From assembly GCA_905235815.1 (NCBI GenBank), contig CAJOMT010000016.1:1-17427 (forward strand): 17,427 nucleotides of DNA, read 5' to 3'. The stretch is from an uncultured Clostridia bacterium (lineage in GTDB: Bacteria; Bacillota; Clostridia; Christensenellales; Borkfalkiaceae). The notes beneath the pieces were generated by a model that was not told the origin of the DNA, made no database searches, and saw only the letters and a list, made by a program, of their open reading frames with translations. Made by a program: the position numbers and the translations under genes. Shown piece after piece: positions 8,325 through 15,862 of this stretch (positions within the stretch are counted from its first letter, which is position 1; every line of letters starts with the position of its first letter).

Positions 8325-9896
8325 CTATATATCGAGAAGTTTTATGAATTTGTTTTTGTCGATGGCGCATAAGAACAAATAAAGTCTCGGCCCTTTGTCC
8401 GTTCCGAAAAGCAAATTATAGAATATTGCAAAATATCTTTGCTGACGAGCCATATTCTCTTTTTTGCTTAGTTCGGGCAGATTTATTATATCGTAAATAT
8501 ATTGCTGTACTTCTTGCTCGGTGAAATGCTCGTGTGAAGTTAAAAAGTCGCATAACTTTTTAACGACGCTCCTTTCTTCGTCCGATAGCGTCTGATAATA
8601 TTCAACGTTCGGCGCATCGAGTAACTTGTACATTTTGGACGGCTGGTGCTTTGTTATCCAATTCTTAACTCTTTCGAGCCTCTCCTCGTCGTTTTTATCG
8701 AATTCAACGCCGATTTTTGCAAGAATTTCCTTGACGGATTGAGGATTGAAATCAACTATCGGAGCAACGGAAGCCAAAACTCCGAACGGAACTTTGCTCT
8801 TTGCGGTTAATCCGTTTATCATAGCAAGGTTATATACAGAAGTATTATATTCGTCCGCCTCGCCGTTCTTTACGCTTTCAAGCCCTTTATCAAATTCGCT
8901 GTAATGACGAATTATCGTATCGTCGAAATTGAACGCAAAGCCGTCGGTCGGAGCATACTTCGCAAACAGCCATCTGACCATTTCCGGCTCGTAAACTTCG
9001 AGTACCGTCGCAGGAGTAATATTGTTGCCCGTAGACGAATGCATATCGCCGAGTCCGGCTATCGAGAGCCAACCGTAAGGCTGAAATTTAGGCGCTTTTA
9101 CGCCGAAAATTTCTTTCGCTATATCTTTTGCAACGACGAACGAACCCGACGCTGCGGCGTGGTCTATTCCGCCCGGCTCAAAGTCTACGCCCTCTACTCC
9201 CCAGCGCATCGGCCAGTCTATTTTCCATGCGAGTTTGACCATATGGTATTCACGCAAATTCACGGTTTCCGTCTTGCCGCAAACTTTACAGCGGTAAGTT
9301 ACGTCCTCCGTGTTTTCATCATACGAAATTATTTCGGTAAAATCTTTTTTACACCCCGAACAATATACGCCGATAGGATAATAGGTCTCCCTTTCGCCCT
9401 CGTCGCTATCTTGAGTTTTATAGCGCATCAAAATATCGTATATGTCTTTTCTTCTGTGCATTGCGTGAATTATTCCGTCCACGTATCTGCCGGAAGTATA
9501 TTCTCTGCCTTGATAACGATATTCGATATCTATATGCATTTCTTCCAAAGATTTTTCATACTCTTTTTCGTTTGCCTCGGCAAAGGAAGAATATACGCCG
9601 TCGGGATCCGGTATCATACAATACGGCATTCCGATATATTTTTCAAAATCGGGGTGATGTTCGGAAACGTTCTTCGGAACTTTTCTGAGTCTGTCAAAAT
9701 CGTCCCAAGATAACAGTAATTTTGCCTTTTTACCGCGCATTTTCAGTGCCTTTACAACAAAATACGGCGTGACAACGTCTCTGAAATTTCCTATGTGTAC
9801 ACGTCCCGAAGGACTGGTTCCCGCAGCGCAAACGAATTCGTCTTTGTCGGGATTCTCTCTTATAAGTTCATCTGCAAGTCTTTCAGCCCAATGCAT
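8325..9896 (-). CDS. lysK: Lysyl-tRNA synthetase, class I (archaeal type)
   Basis: This 523-residue protein charges tRNA-Lys with lysine. It belongs to the class I LysRS family of archaea, spirochaetes and some Firmicutes, unrelated to the common class II enzyme. It starts MHWAERLADELI and has the HIGH-type motif HIGN at residues 34-37 (in TSPSGRVHIGNFRD). Later come WDDFDRLRKVPKN, a zinc-ribbon-like pair of CxxC motifs (CSGC and CKVC), WPMRWGVEGVDFEPGGIDH and a C-terminal helical anticodon-binding region. The KMSKS loop reads DMHSSTGN (residues 284-291), where relatives have KMSSSSGN or KMSxSKGN, so both lysines of the motif are replaced. Translation starts 2 bp after the CMP-kinase-like stop, with AGAGG as ribosome site. 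Whether a class II LysRS also exists cannot be seen here. Confidence -1.
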   Translation of the reverse strand: MHWAERLADELIRENPDKDEFVCAAGTSPSGRVHIGNFRDVVTPYFVVKALKMRGKKAKLLLSWDDFDRLRKVPKNVSEHHPDFEKYIGMPYCMIPDPDGVYSSFAEANEKEYEKSLEEMHIDIEYRYQGREYTSGRYVDGIIHAMHRRKDIYDILMRYKTQDSDEGERETYYPIGVYCSGCKKDFTEIISYDENTEDVTYRCKVCGKTETVNLREYHMVKLAWKIDWPMRWGVEGVDFEPGGIDHAAASGSFVVAKDIAKEIFGVKAPKFQPYGWLSIAGLGDMHSSTGNNITPATVLEVYEPEMVRWLFAKYAPTDGFAFNFDDTIIRHYSEFDKGLESVKNGEADEYNTSVYNLAMINGLTAKSKVPFGVLASVAPIVDFNPQSVKEILAKIGVEFDKNDEERLERVKNWITKHQPSKMYKLLDAPNVEYYQTLSDEERSVVKKLCDFLTSHEHFTEQEVQQYIYDIINLPELSKKENMARQQRYFAIFYNLLFGTDKGPRLYLFLCAIDKNKFIKLLDI

Positions 9897-9898
9897 AA

Positions 9899-10459
9899 TT
9901 ATTTCCTCTTACTCTCAATATAATTTTTCCATTCTTTTTCTATTTCGTCAGCAACTTCTTCGGGAGTTTTGAATCTCGTATCGACGACTATGTCGTAATT
10001 ATTCAAATCGAGAATATCTACCCCGTAAAAGTCCATGTATCTCTGTCTCTCACTCTCTCGTCTGCGCCTTATACTCTGCTCTGCTTCCTCGGCGGACGCA
10101 AATTTTTCGTCCGACCTGTTAGCTTCCATAATACGCTTAGCGGACTCCTCGTATCCGCATTTCATATAAACACTGAATGCGCTCGGTACAAAGTGCCAGG
10201 CAAGCCTTGAATCAAAAATAAAATTACCTTCCGCATTTTCATATTCGGAAATCATCGTGTCGAGTAGCGTATCGAATTCGGGGTGAGTCTGCTGATAAAC
10301 GTTAAATTCGCAGATATTCATTCCGTGTTCCGCCGCAAACTTACGTTGCATTTTACCCACAGAAATTATTTCAGCGTCAAATCGCTTTCGTAATATTTCA
10401 CTTACGGTGCTCTTTCCGCTACCTAAATCTCCGGTCAAAGATATCTTAAAGTGTTCCAT
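9899..10459 (-). CDS. CMP-kinase-like P-loop kinase (archaeal-type cytidylate kinase family)
   Basis: This 186-residue P-loop kinase starts MEHFKISLTGDLGSGKST, with the Walker A loop at residues 10-18, then EIISVGKMQRKFAAEHGM. That pattern resembles the short archaeal-type cytidylate kinases, which phosphorylate CMP or dCMP. A lid-like arginine-rich stretch (SIRRRRESERQRY) lies near residues 128-140 and an Asp-containing core strand (FIFDSRLAWHF) lies in the middle. The true substrate is uncertain, since relatives are often annotated only as nucleotide kinases or AAA-like ATPases. It is first in a two-gene operon with class I LysRS, 2 bp apart, so the two proteins are made together. A ribosome site GGAG at 10465-10468 precedes the ATG, and a perfect consensus promoter lies upstream. 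Confidence -1.
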   Translation of the reverse strand: MEHFKISLTGDLGSGKSTVSEILRKRFDAEIISVGKMQRKFAAEHGMNICEFNVYQQTHPEFDTLLDTMISEYENAEGNFIFDSRLAWHFVPSAFSVYMKCGYEESAKRIMEANRSDEKFASAEEAEQSIRRRRESERQRYMDFYGVDILDLNNYDIVVDTRFKTPEEVADEIEKEWKNYIESKRK

Positions 10460-10464
10460 AACTT

Positions 10465-10512
10465 CTCCAAAATGTTTATATCAATTATAAAGTTTTGAAA
10501 ATCGTTTGTCAA
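10465..10512 (-). promoter_or_regulatory. Perfect consensus promoter and ribosome site of the CMP-kinase/lysK operon
   Basis: The -35 box TTGACA (10507-10512) and -10 box TATAAT (10484-10489) are exact consensus matches with a 17-bp spacer. The -35 box overlaps the stop codon of the upstream fusion gene. GGAG at 10465-10468 follows. The 9-bp sequence CAAACGATT occurs twice around the -35 box (10511-10519 and 10500-10508) with an 11-bp period, which could be a regulator site. Confidence -1.
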
Positions 10513-12368
10513 TCGTTTGACATCAATAATGCCGCCGCTCCCAAAGTTCCGGCTCTGTTTCCGAGCTTTGTAACCATTATCGGACACGCAGGGCCTAAAT
10601 TACCCGCAAATATCTCTCTGTCTACGATTTTTTGTAAGGGTTTTATCAAATTGTCGCCCTGAGCGCATACGCCTCCGCCCAGCATTACGACGTGCGGACG
10701 GAAAATATTGGCTATATTCGCAATGCCGCAACCCAACTTTTCAATATAATTATCTACGACAGACTTTGCGTATTTATCGGTTTTAGCATAAGTAAAAGCA
10801 GTTGCGCCGTCGACTTTATCCAAATCGCCTATCTCCCACATTTTACTGTCTTTATGTTCGTTCATAGCACGCTTGGTATCCCTTATCAATGCGGTAGCAG
10901 AACAATACGCCTCGAAACAACCTTTTCTGCCGCAAGTGCATTGTTCTCCCCCGTCGACTATAACCATGTGCCCGAGTTCCGCACCTGCCGATTTGTTGCC
11001 CTCAACAAGTTTGTTTCCGACTATTATTCCTCCGCCTACTCCCGTTCCGAGAGTCAACAAAATACAGTCGTCATAACTGTTTCCTACGCCAAACATGGAT
11101 TCTCCCAATGCCGCTACGTTCGCATCGTTTGCAATCTTTACCTTTAAGCCCGTTAATTTCGATACTTCTTCAGAAATATGGACGTCCTTCCAGCGTAAAT
11201 TGTTAGAGAATATTACTACGCCGTTTTTACTGTCTATCATACCGGGTACGCCCATACCGATACCCGCAACGTCGCTCGTATTCATATTGGCGTCGCCGAG
11301 TAATTTAAGTGTGAGATTCGCAATATTTTCGATTACTTTTTGCGGACCGTTTCCGGATTCGGTCGGAACCTTTTGAGACAATATAATATTCCCTAAGTCA
11401 TCGACGATTCCGCCCTTTATAAAAGTGCCGCCGAGGTCTATTCCAACGTAATATTTTCTTACTGTAACGAATAAAAATTCCGCTTTTCCGTCTATCTCGA
11501 ATTTTCCGTAACCGGCAGATAAAAGATAAGTGTCGCCACGAGAAAATTTCTTGCCTTCGATAGTGCCTTCGCCCGATAAGAATATTACTGCGGTAAAACT
11601 TTCGCCTACGGCGTCATAAGCTTTTAAACCGCTGATAGAAGCGTAATAAGTGCTGAAATATTTGCTTGCGCCAATCAGCGTTTTATCGTCCAAATTTGCA
11701 TTTAACGAGTAATTGTCAAACGCCTTGAAGTTTATCACTTGCAATGCTTTATCCAAGTGCAGTTCCCTTTCTTTACCGTCTGCTCCCTTGCGCTTATAGT
11801 CGTATATGCGATACGTTAAATTACTGTTTTGCTGAATTTCGCATAGCGTTACGCCCTTTCCGATAGCATGAACCGTACCCGATTTTATAAAGTAGGTTTC
11901 GCCTTTTTTAACGGGGTAAAATTTCAGCATATCGAGCGCCGTTCCGTTCTCTACGGCGGCTAAAAAATCAGCCTTATAGGCGTCTTCTTTAAAGCCGAGA
12001 TATATGCCCGCTCCGTCCTCCGCATCGATAATGTGCCACATCTCCGTCTTGCCGTATTCACCTTCGTTTTTAAGCGCGTAGTCATCGCTCGGGTGAACTT
12101 GAACAGACAAGTTGTCCGCAGAGTCTATAAATTTTATAAGTAGCGGAAAAAATTCGAAGTCGTCAAGATTCTTTCCGAGTCCCTCTTTGCCGAATTCGTC
12201 TATTATGGTATTGCCGTTTTCGGTCAAAGACAAGCCGGACGGGTGCATTGAAACTTCCCACGTTTCCGCAATTCTGTCCGCATCGGAGTGCTTTCCGTAT
12301 TCTCTTAGTTTATTTCCGCCCCATATATAATCTTTGCATGATGGCAATAATTTAACAACTTTTTTCAT
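10509..12368 (-). CDS. Fused mannose-6-phosphate isomerase (type I) - ROK sugar kinase
   Basis: This single 619-residue frame holds two complete enzymes. Residues 1 to about 304 are a short Firmicutes-type class I phosphomannose isomerase. It starts MKKVVKLLPSCKDYIWGG and has zinc ligands Gln90 and His92 (SVQVHP), Glu109 (KTEMW) and His167 (GTVHAIG). It interconverts mannose 6-phosphate and fructose 6-phosphate. Residues 305-619 are a ROK kinase starting YYVGIDLGGT, with catalytic Asp415 (ANDANVAALGE), LGTGVGGGIIV at about 440-450, and the zinc site His467 with CTCGRKGC (Cys477, 479, 484). It is probably a gluco-, fructo- or mannokinase. The join near 11453 has no linker and no stop codon. 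In B. subtilis the separate genes gmuE and gmuF encode a ROK kinase and this isomerase side by side, so fusion makes metabolic sense. The mRNA is predicted to begin at or next to the ATG. Confidence -1.
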   Translation of the reverse strand: MKKVVKLLPSCKDYIWGGNKLREYGKHSDADRIAETWEVSMHPSGLSLTENGNTIIDEFGKEGLGKNLDDFEFFPLLIKFIDSADNLSVQVHPSDDYALKNEGEYGKTEMWHIIDAEDGAGIYLGFKEDAYKADFLAAVENGTALDMLKFYPVKKGETYFIKSGTVHAIGKGVTLCEIQQNSNLTYRIYDYKRKGADGKERELHLDKALQVINFKAFDNYSLNANLDDKTLIGASKYFSTYYASISGLKAYDAVGESFTAVIFLSGEGTIEGKKFSRGDTYLLSAGYGKFEIDGKAEFLFVTVRKYYVGIDLGGTFIKGGIVDDLGNIILSQKVPTESGNGPQKVIENIANLTLKLLGDANMNTSDVAGIGMGVPGMIDSKNGVVIFSNNLRWKDVHISEEVSKLTGLKVKIANDANVAALGESMFGVGNSYDDCILLTLGTGVGGGIIVGNKLVEGNKSAGAELGHMVIVDGGEQCTCGRKGCFEAYCSATALIRDTKRAMNEHKDSKMWEIGDLDKVDGATAFTYAKTDKYAKSVVDNYIEKLGCGIANIANIFRPHVVMLGGGVCAQGDNLIKPLQKIVDREIFAGNLGPACPIMVTKLGNRAGTLGAAALLMSND

Positions 12369-12374
12369 AATTAC

Positions 12375-12403
12375 AGTATACTTATTTTATCCGTTTTTGT
12401 CAA
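12375..12403 (-). promoter_or_regulatory. Promoter of the isomerase-kinase fusion gene (predicted leaderless mRNA)
   Basis: TTGACA (12398-12403), a 17-bp spacer and TATACT (12375-12380). Only 6 bp separate the -10 box from the ATG at 12368, so transcription should start at or within a base or two of the start codon. No Shine-Dalgarno is possible from this promoter. Confidence -1.
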
Positions 12404-12413
12404 CGAATTTAAT

Positions 12414-12442
12414 TTGACTTATGAGCATTTTTATGTTAAAAT
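12414..12442 (+). promoter_or_regulatory. Promoter of topB (predicted leaderless mRNA)
   Basis: TTGACT (12414-12419), a 17-bp spacer and TAAAAT (12437-12442), with TG one base before the -10 box. The ATG at 12450 is 8 bp after the -10 box, so it lies at the predicted transcription start. No ribosome site precedes it. Confidence -1.
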
Positions 12443-12449
12443 TTTTCGT

Positions 12450-14510
12450 ATGATTGCTATAATTGCCGAAAAGCCGAGCCTTGCCGCAAATATTGTCGCA
12501 GGTATAGGTAAAATGCAGAGAAAAAACGGATATTACGAGAACGAAAACTATTTGGTTACTTGGGCATACGGACATTTGTTTTCTCTTTGCGACGTGGAAG
12601 ATTATGAAAATAATAAATCGGATAAGCCTCGCTGGACTATGGATAATCTGCCGTGTTTGCCCGAAAAATTTCGTTTTAAACTGAAAAACGATGAGTCTGA
12701 CGGCGTGAAAAGGCAATTCAAAGTTATAGAAACCCTACTCAACAGAAACGACGTCACCAAAATCGTAAACGCAGGCGACTCAGACAGAGAGGGCGAAATA
12801 ATTATAAGGCTATGTATATCGAATGCGCTTAAAACCGAAAAACCCGTATACAGATTATGGCTGCCCGATCAAACTCCGCAAACGGTTAAAAAAGCTATTG
12901 AAGAAATGGAAAGCGACTCAATGTACGATAACCTCGCCGACGAGGGATTCGCCAGAACGTATATTGACTGGCTTTACGGAGTAAATCTGACGAGGTACGC
13001 CACGTTAAAATCCGGAACACTATTAAGAGTCGGACGAGTCATCGTGCCGATAGTCAAGGCCATATACGACCGAGATACCGAAATCGAAAATTTTAAACCG
13101 GAAACGTACTATGCATTGGTATCTTCGACCGAACATGACGGCGAAACCATAGAACTCGTCTCAAAATATAAATTTTCGGAAAACGAATATGAAAAGGCAA
13201 AAATATGCACCGAAAGAATGAATAAACTCGACTGCATCGTAACGGACAAAAAATCGGTAAAAGAAAAAATTTCAGCAGGTAAACTCTATTCGCTCACGAA
13301 ACTTCAGAACTATCTCGGCAAAAAATACAAAATGCCTATGCCGAAAAGCCTTGCGATCGCACAAAAATTATACGAAAGCGGCTATATAAGTTATCCGAGG
13401 ACAAATTCGGAATACTTGGCGACGAACGAAAAAGACAAGATAAAAAAGATAATTTCGGATATTCAAAGTCTTGGATATTCCATTGTTTTTAAAGACAATA
13501 AAGGAATTTTTGACGACGGCAAAATCGAATCGCACTCTGCAATAACCCCCACTTATAAAATTCCGAATAAAAACGATCTGAATGACGATGAATATCTCGT
13601 ATATCAAGCAATTTTAAGGAGGTTTGCCGCTGTTTTTTGCAAAGAGGACTGTATTCAGGAAAAGACGGAAATAACACTCGATTTAGGCGGTAAAGAACAA
13701 TATAACTTAAAAGGCAATATCGTGTTACAGCCCGGTTGGACAAAGTACGACGGTTTTGAAAAGAAAGACAAATTTCTTCCTAAACTCGAAATCGGAGATA
13801 AAATAGCGGTAAATTTCAAGCCCGAGAAAAAACAGACCGTACCGCCCAAGCACTACACCATCGAAACGCTTAACAATTATCTGAAAAATCCTTTTAAAAA
13901 CGAACTTGCCGAAGATCACGGCGACGAAGAAGAATACAAAGCAATGTTCAAGGGCCTTGAACTCGGAACTGAGGCGACGAGGACGGGAATAATAGAAAAC
14001 GCACAAAAAAACGGATATATCTCCCTCAAAAAAGACGTATATCATATTGAGAAAAACGGCAAATTTCTGATAGACCAACTGACTATCCTGAATATCGCTA
14101 TGGATAAATATAAAACCAGCGAAATGGGGCAAGCGCTTAAAAAAGTTTACCGAGGCGAAATATCTGTAGATGACAGCGTTAAAATTGCCGAAAATGAAAT
14201 TACTGAGATATTCAAAAACGAGGCGAACTCTAAAACGGGATTATACGGAGAATTCGTCTGCAACTGCCCTAAATGCGGAAAAGAAGTCGTCAAAGGAAAA
14301 TATTCATACGGGTGCAAAGGGTTCAAAGAAGGCTGTGATTTTAAAGTAAATCTGAGCATTCTCGGCGCATATATTACGAAAGATGACGTCAAAAAAGCGG
14401 TGGAAACAGGCAGGACGGATAAAAAAGACTTTACGTCTAAAACCGGTAAAAAGTTTTCATGCGAGTTATATTTCGATGAAAATTACAATTTAAAATTTGA
14501 CATAAAATAG
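12450..14510 (+). CDS. topB: DNA topoisomerase III (type IA)
   Basis: This 686-residue type IA topoisomerase relaxes or decatenates DNA through a single-strand break. The start at the ATG at 12450 gives the conserved N-terminus MIAIIAEKPSLA, with TOPRIM Glu7. An in-frame TTG at 12414 is the promoter -35 box and is not a plausible start. The TOPRIM acidic triad is in NAGDSDREGE (Asp110, Asp112, Glu116). The active-site tyrosine is Tyr315 in ISYPRTNSEYL, followed by the HSAITPT strand. The C-terminus has a zinc-finger-like cluster (CNCPKCGKEVVKGKYSYGC) and a Topo_C repeat rich in lysine. It is monocistronic, divergent from the fusion gene and convergent with the NahK-like gene. Chromosomal and mobile-element TopB proteins are hard to separate by eye, but no conjugation genes are nearby, so a housekeeping copy is likely. 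Confidence -1.
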   Translation: MIAIIAEKPSLAANIVAGIGKMQRKNGYYENENYLVTWAYGHLFSLCDVEDYENNKSDKPRWTMDNLPCLPEKFRFKLKNDESDGVKRQFKVIETLLNRNDVTKIVNAGDSDREGEIIIRLCISNALKTEKPVYRLWLPDQTPQTVKKAIEEMESDSMYDNLADEGFARTYIDWLYGVNLTRYATLKSGTLLRVGRVIVPIVKAIYDRDTEIENFKPETYYALVSSTEHDGETIELVSKYKFSENEYEKAKICTERMNKLDCIVTDKKSVKEKISAGKLYSLTKLQNYLGKKYKMPMPKSLAIAQKLYESGYISYPRTNSEYLATNEKDKIKKIISDIQSLGYSIVFKDNKGIFDDGKIESHSAITPTYKIPNKNDLNDDEYLVYQAILRRFAAVFCKEDCIQEKTEITLDLGGKEQYNLKGNIVLQPGWTKYDGFEKKDKFLPKLEIGDKIAVNFKPEKKQTVPPKHYTIETLNNYLKNPFKNELAEDHGDEEEYKAMFKGLELGTEATRTGIIENAQKNGYISLKKDVYHIEKNGKFLIDQLTILNIAMDKYKTSEMGQALKKVYRGEISVDDSVKIAENEITEIFKNEANSKTGLYGEFVCNCPKCGKEVVKGKYSYGCKGFKEGCDFKVNLSILGAYITKDDVKKAVETGRTDKKDFTSKTGKKFSCELYFDENYNLKFDIK

Positions 14511-14545
14511 AGGGCAACAATATATGCCCTCTATTTTATGTCAAA
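14496..14545. terminator. Bidirectional terminator: 21-bp perfect inverted repeat
   Basis: The arms at 14496-14516 and 14525-14545 are exact reverse complements around an 8-nt loop (ACAATATA). The GC-rich core GAGGGCA/TGCCCTC is followed by TATTTTAT on either strand. The left arm contains the topB stop codon. The element suits both topB and the convergent NahK-like gene, which stops 40 bp away. Confidence -1.
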
Positions 14546-14584
14546 CGTAAAACATTTTAAAAATCTAAATAAATTCTGTGATTT

Positions 14585-15673
14585 TTAATATTTTTCTACT
14601 ATACGGCACATCTCGTTATAGCGAGATTGCATATCGGAAACCAACTTGAATTGCGTCCTTGCTCTATCGAGATTTTGGTTGGCCCTATTCGTTCTGAAAT
14701 AAACGTCGCCGTCAAGATAATCGCTTAAAAATCTTATGCCACATTCATAGGTCATAAGTATAGCCCCCATTGCAAGGTTATCTTTTTCCGCCTTTTTTGC
14801 CGAATCGGAAAACACACTTAAATATCCCCTCGTATATTCCTCAAACAGCGGCATAGAGAAAACGACTTCGTCGGTTTTGGGAGTATCTTCCGCGCAAGGG
14901 TTACACCCGAACCGTATAGAATCACCGAAATCGTAACAAATACTACCCGGCATCATCGTATCGAGATCGATAACGCATATCGCCTTATCGGTATTTACGT
15001 CAATCAAAACGTTATTTAATTTAGTATCGTTGTGAGTAACTCTCGTAGGTATCTCGCCGCTACTTAATAAATCGACTATGTGAGAAACAATATTTTCTTG
15101 TTTTAAGGCAAAGTCGATTTCTTTTTTTACCGTTGCCGCTCTGTTTGCCTTATCTGCCTCAATAGACTTTTTGAAATTTTCAAATCTCTTTACCGTATTA
15201 TGAAAATCGGGTAACACAGTAAAAAGCTGCGATGAATCGAAATTATCGAGCAGATTTGCGAACCTACCGAACGCTATTGCGCTTTCATAAAAATGACAGG
15301 GTTTCTCAACTACGTCGTACCCCTTGGCGTTTTCAATAAAGATATATACTCTGTAATATTCGTTTTCCGAGGTCTTATAATAAGTTTTTCCGTCTTTTGT
15401 CCTTACGATCGTAAGACTTTCTCTGTTCGGATCCCCTCCGTTTTCCGAAATTTTGGCGCGATTGAATTCGGTTACGAGTTCAATATTGTTCATAAGTCCT
15501 TCTACGTTTGTAAAAAGCGTGGAATTTATTTTTTGCAATATGTAGTGTACTTCTTTTCCGCCCCTATTAAAAGCCGCTTTATACGTTCTGTTTATATGAC
15601 CGCTACCGTAAGGCACACAACTTAAATATTCACCATCGATATCAAACTTTTCAAGTATGTCTTTAAACTCCAT
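14585..15673 (-). CDS. nahK: N-acetylhexosamine 1-kinase-like protein (APH-family phosphotransferase)
   Basis: This 362-residue kinase closely resembles B. longum NahK/LnpB, which phosphorylates GalNAc or GlcNAc at C1 in the lacto-N-biose pathway. Shared segments include YGSGHINRTY, YILQKIN, LMNNIELVT, RVTHNDTKLNNVL (catalytic Asp216), IDLDTMMPGS, DFGDSIRFG, ECGIRFLSDYLDGDVYF and RARTQFKLV. The length matches the family (about 360). I chose ATG 15673 over an in-frame start 30 bp upstream because GGAGG at 15679-15683 sits 5 bp before it. The gene stands alone between topB and pckA. No lacto-N-biose phosphorylase or epimerase is in view, so it may serve N-acetylhexosamine salvage from other sources. 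The family is strongly supported; the preferred sugar is inference. Confidence -1.
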   Translation of the reverse strand: MEFKDILEKFDIDGEYLSCVPYGSGHINRTYKAAFNRGGKEVHYILQKINSTLFTNVEGLMNNIELVTEFNRAKISENGGDPNRESLTIVRTKDGKTYYKTSENEYYRVYIFIENAKGYDVVEKPCHFYESAIAFGRFANLLDNFDSSQLFTVLPDFHNTVKRFENFKKSIEADKANRAATVKKEIDFALKQENIVSHIVDLLSSGEIPTRVTHNDTKLNNVLIDVNTDKAICVIDLDTMMPGSICYDFGDSIRFGCNPCAEDTPKTDEVVFSMPLFEEYTRGYLSVFSDSAKKAEKDNLAMGAILMTYECGIRFLSDYLDGDVYFRTNRANQNLDRARTQFKLVSDMQSRYNEMCRIVEKY

Positions 15674-15678
15674 AATTT

Positions 15679-15722
15679 CCTCCGTTTTTTGTAATTTTAA
15701 CACAGTTTTTTAACTTTGTCAA
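15679..15722 (-). promoter_or_regulatory. Promoter and ribosome site of the NahK-like gene
   Basis: TTGACA (15717-15722), a 17-bp spacer and TAAAAT (15694-15699) with an extended -10 TG, followed by the ribosome site GGAGG (15679-15683). The predicted transcript starts near 15687, only a few bases before GGAGG. Confidence -1.
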
Positions 15723-15792
15723 AGTAAAAAACAGATAATAAATATAAGTGAACATTTATATAAAAAATTTCTTATATTTTTCACACACACAC

Positions 15793-15852
15793 TTGACTAT
15801 TTGCTTCTTTATAATTATAATATAGTATAGAGAAATTTGTTCTTTTAGGAGG
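15793..15852 (+). promoter_or_regulatory. Promoter and ribosome site of pckA
   Basis: TTGACT (15793-15798), a 17-bp spacer and TATAAT (15816-15821). A CA dinucleotide run (15782-15792) lies directly upstream of the -35 box. The predicted leader is about 35 nt and contains AGGAGG (15847-15852), 10 bp before the ATG at 15863. I see no hairpin or riboswitch in this short leader. Confidence -1.
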
Positions 15853-15862
15853 AATAATATAT

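Noticed and set aside
8904..9713. A 269-codon open frame on the plus strand opposite lysK
   Set aside because: It is antisense to a clearly conserved LysRS, has no recognisable family sequence and no ribosome site. It is a shadow of the codon pattern.
12414..12449. TTG at 12414 as the start of topB
   Set aside because: It would add 12 residues before the conserved MIAIIAEKPS N-terminus, and the TTG is the -35 box of the promoter.
15674..15703. Upstream in-frame start (15703) for the NahK-like gene
   Set aside because: It overlaps the -10 region and lies before the GGAGG site that fits the ATG at 15673. The conserved sequence starts at MEFKDIL.
15782..15792. CA dinucleotide run upstream of pckA as a phase-variable repeat
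   Set aside because: It has only about five units and sits upstream of the -35 box, too short for convincing slippage control.
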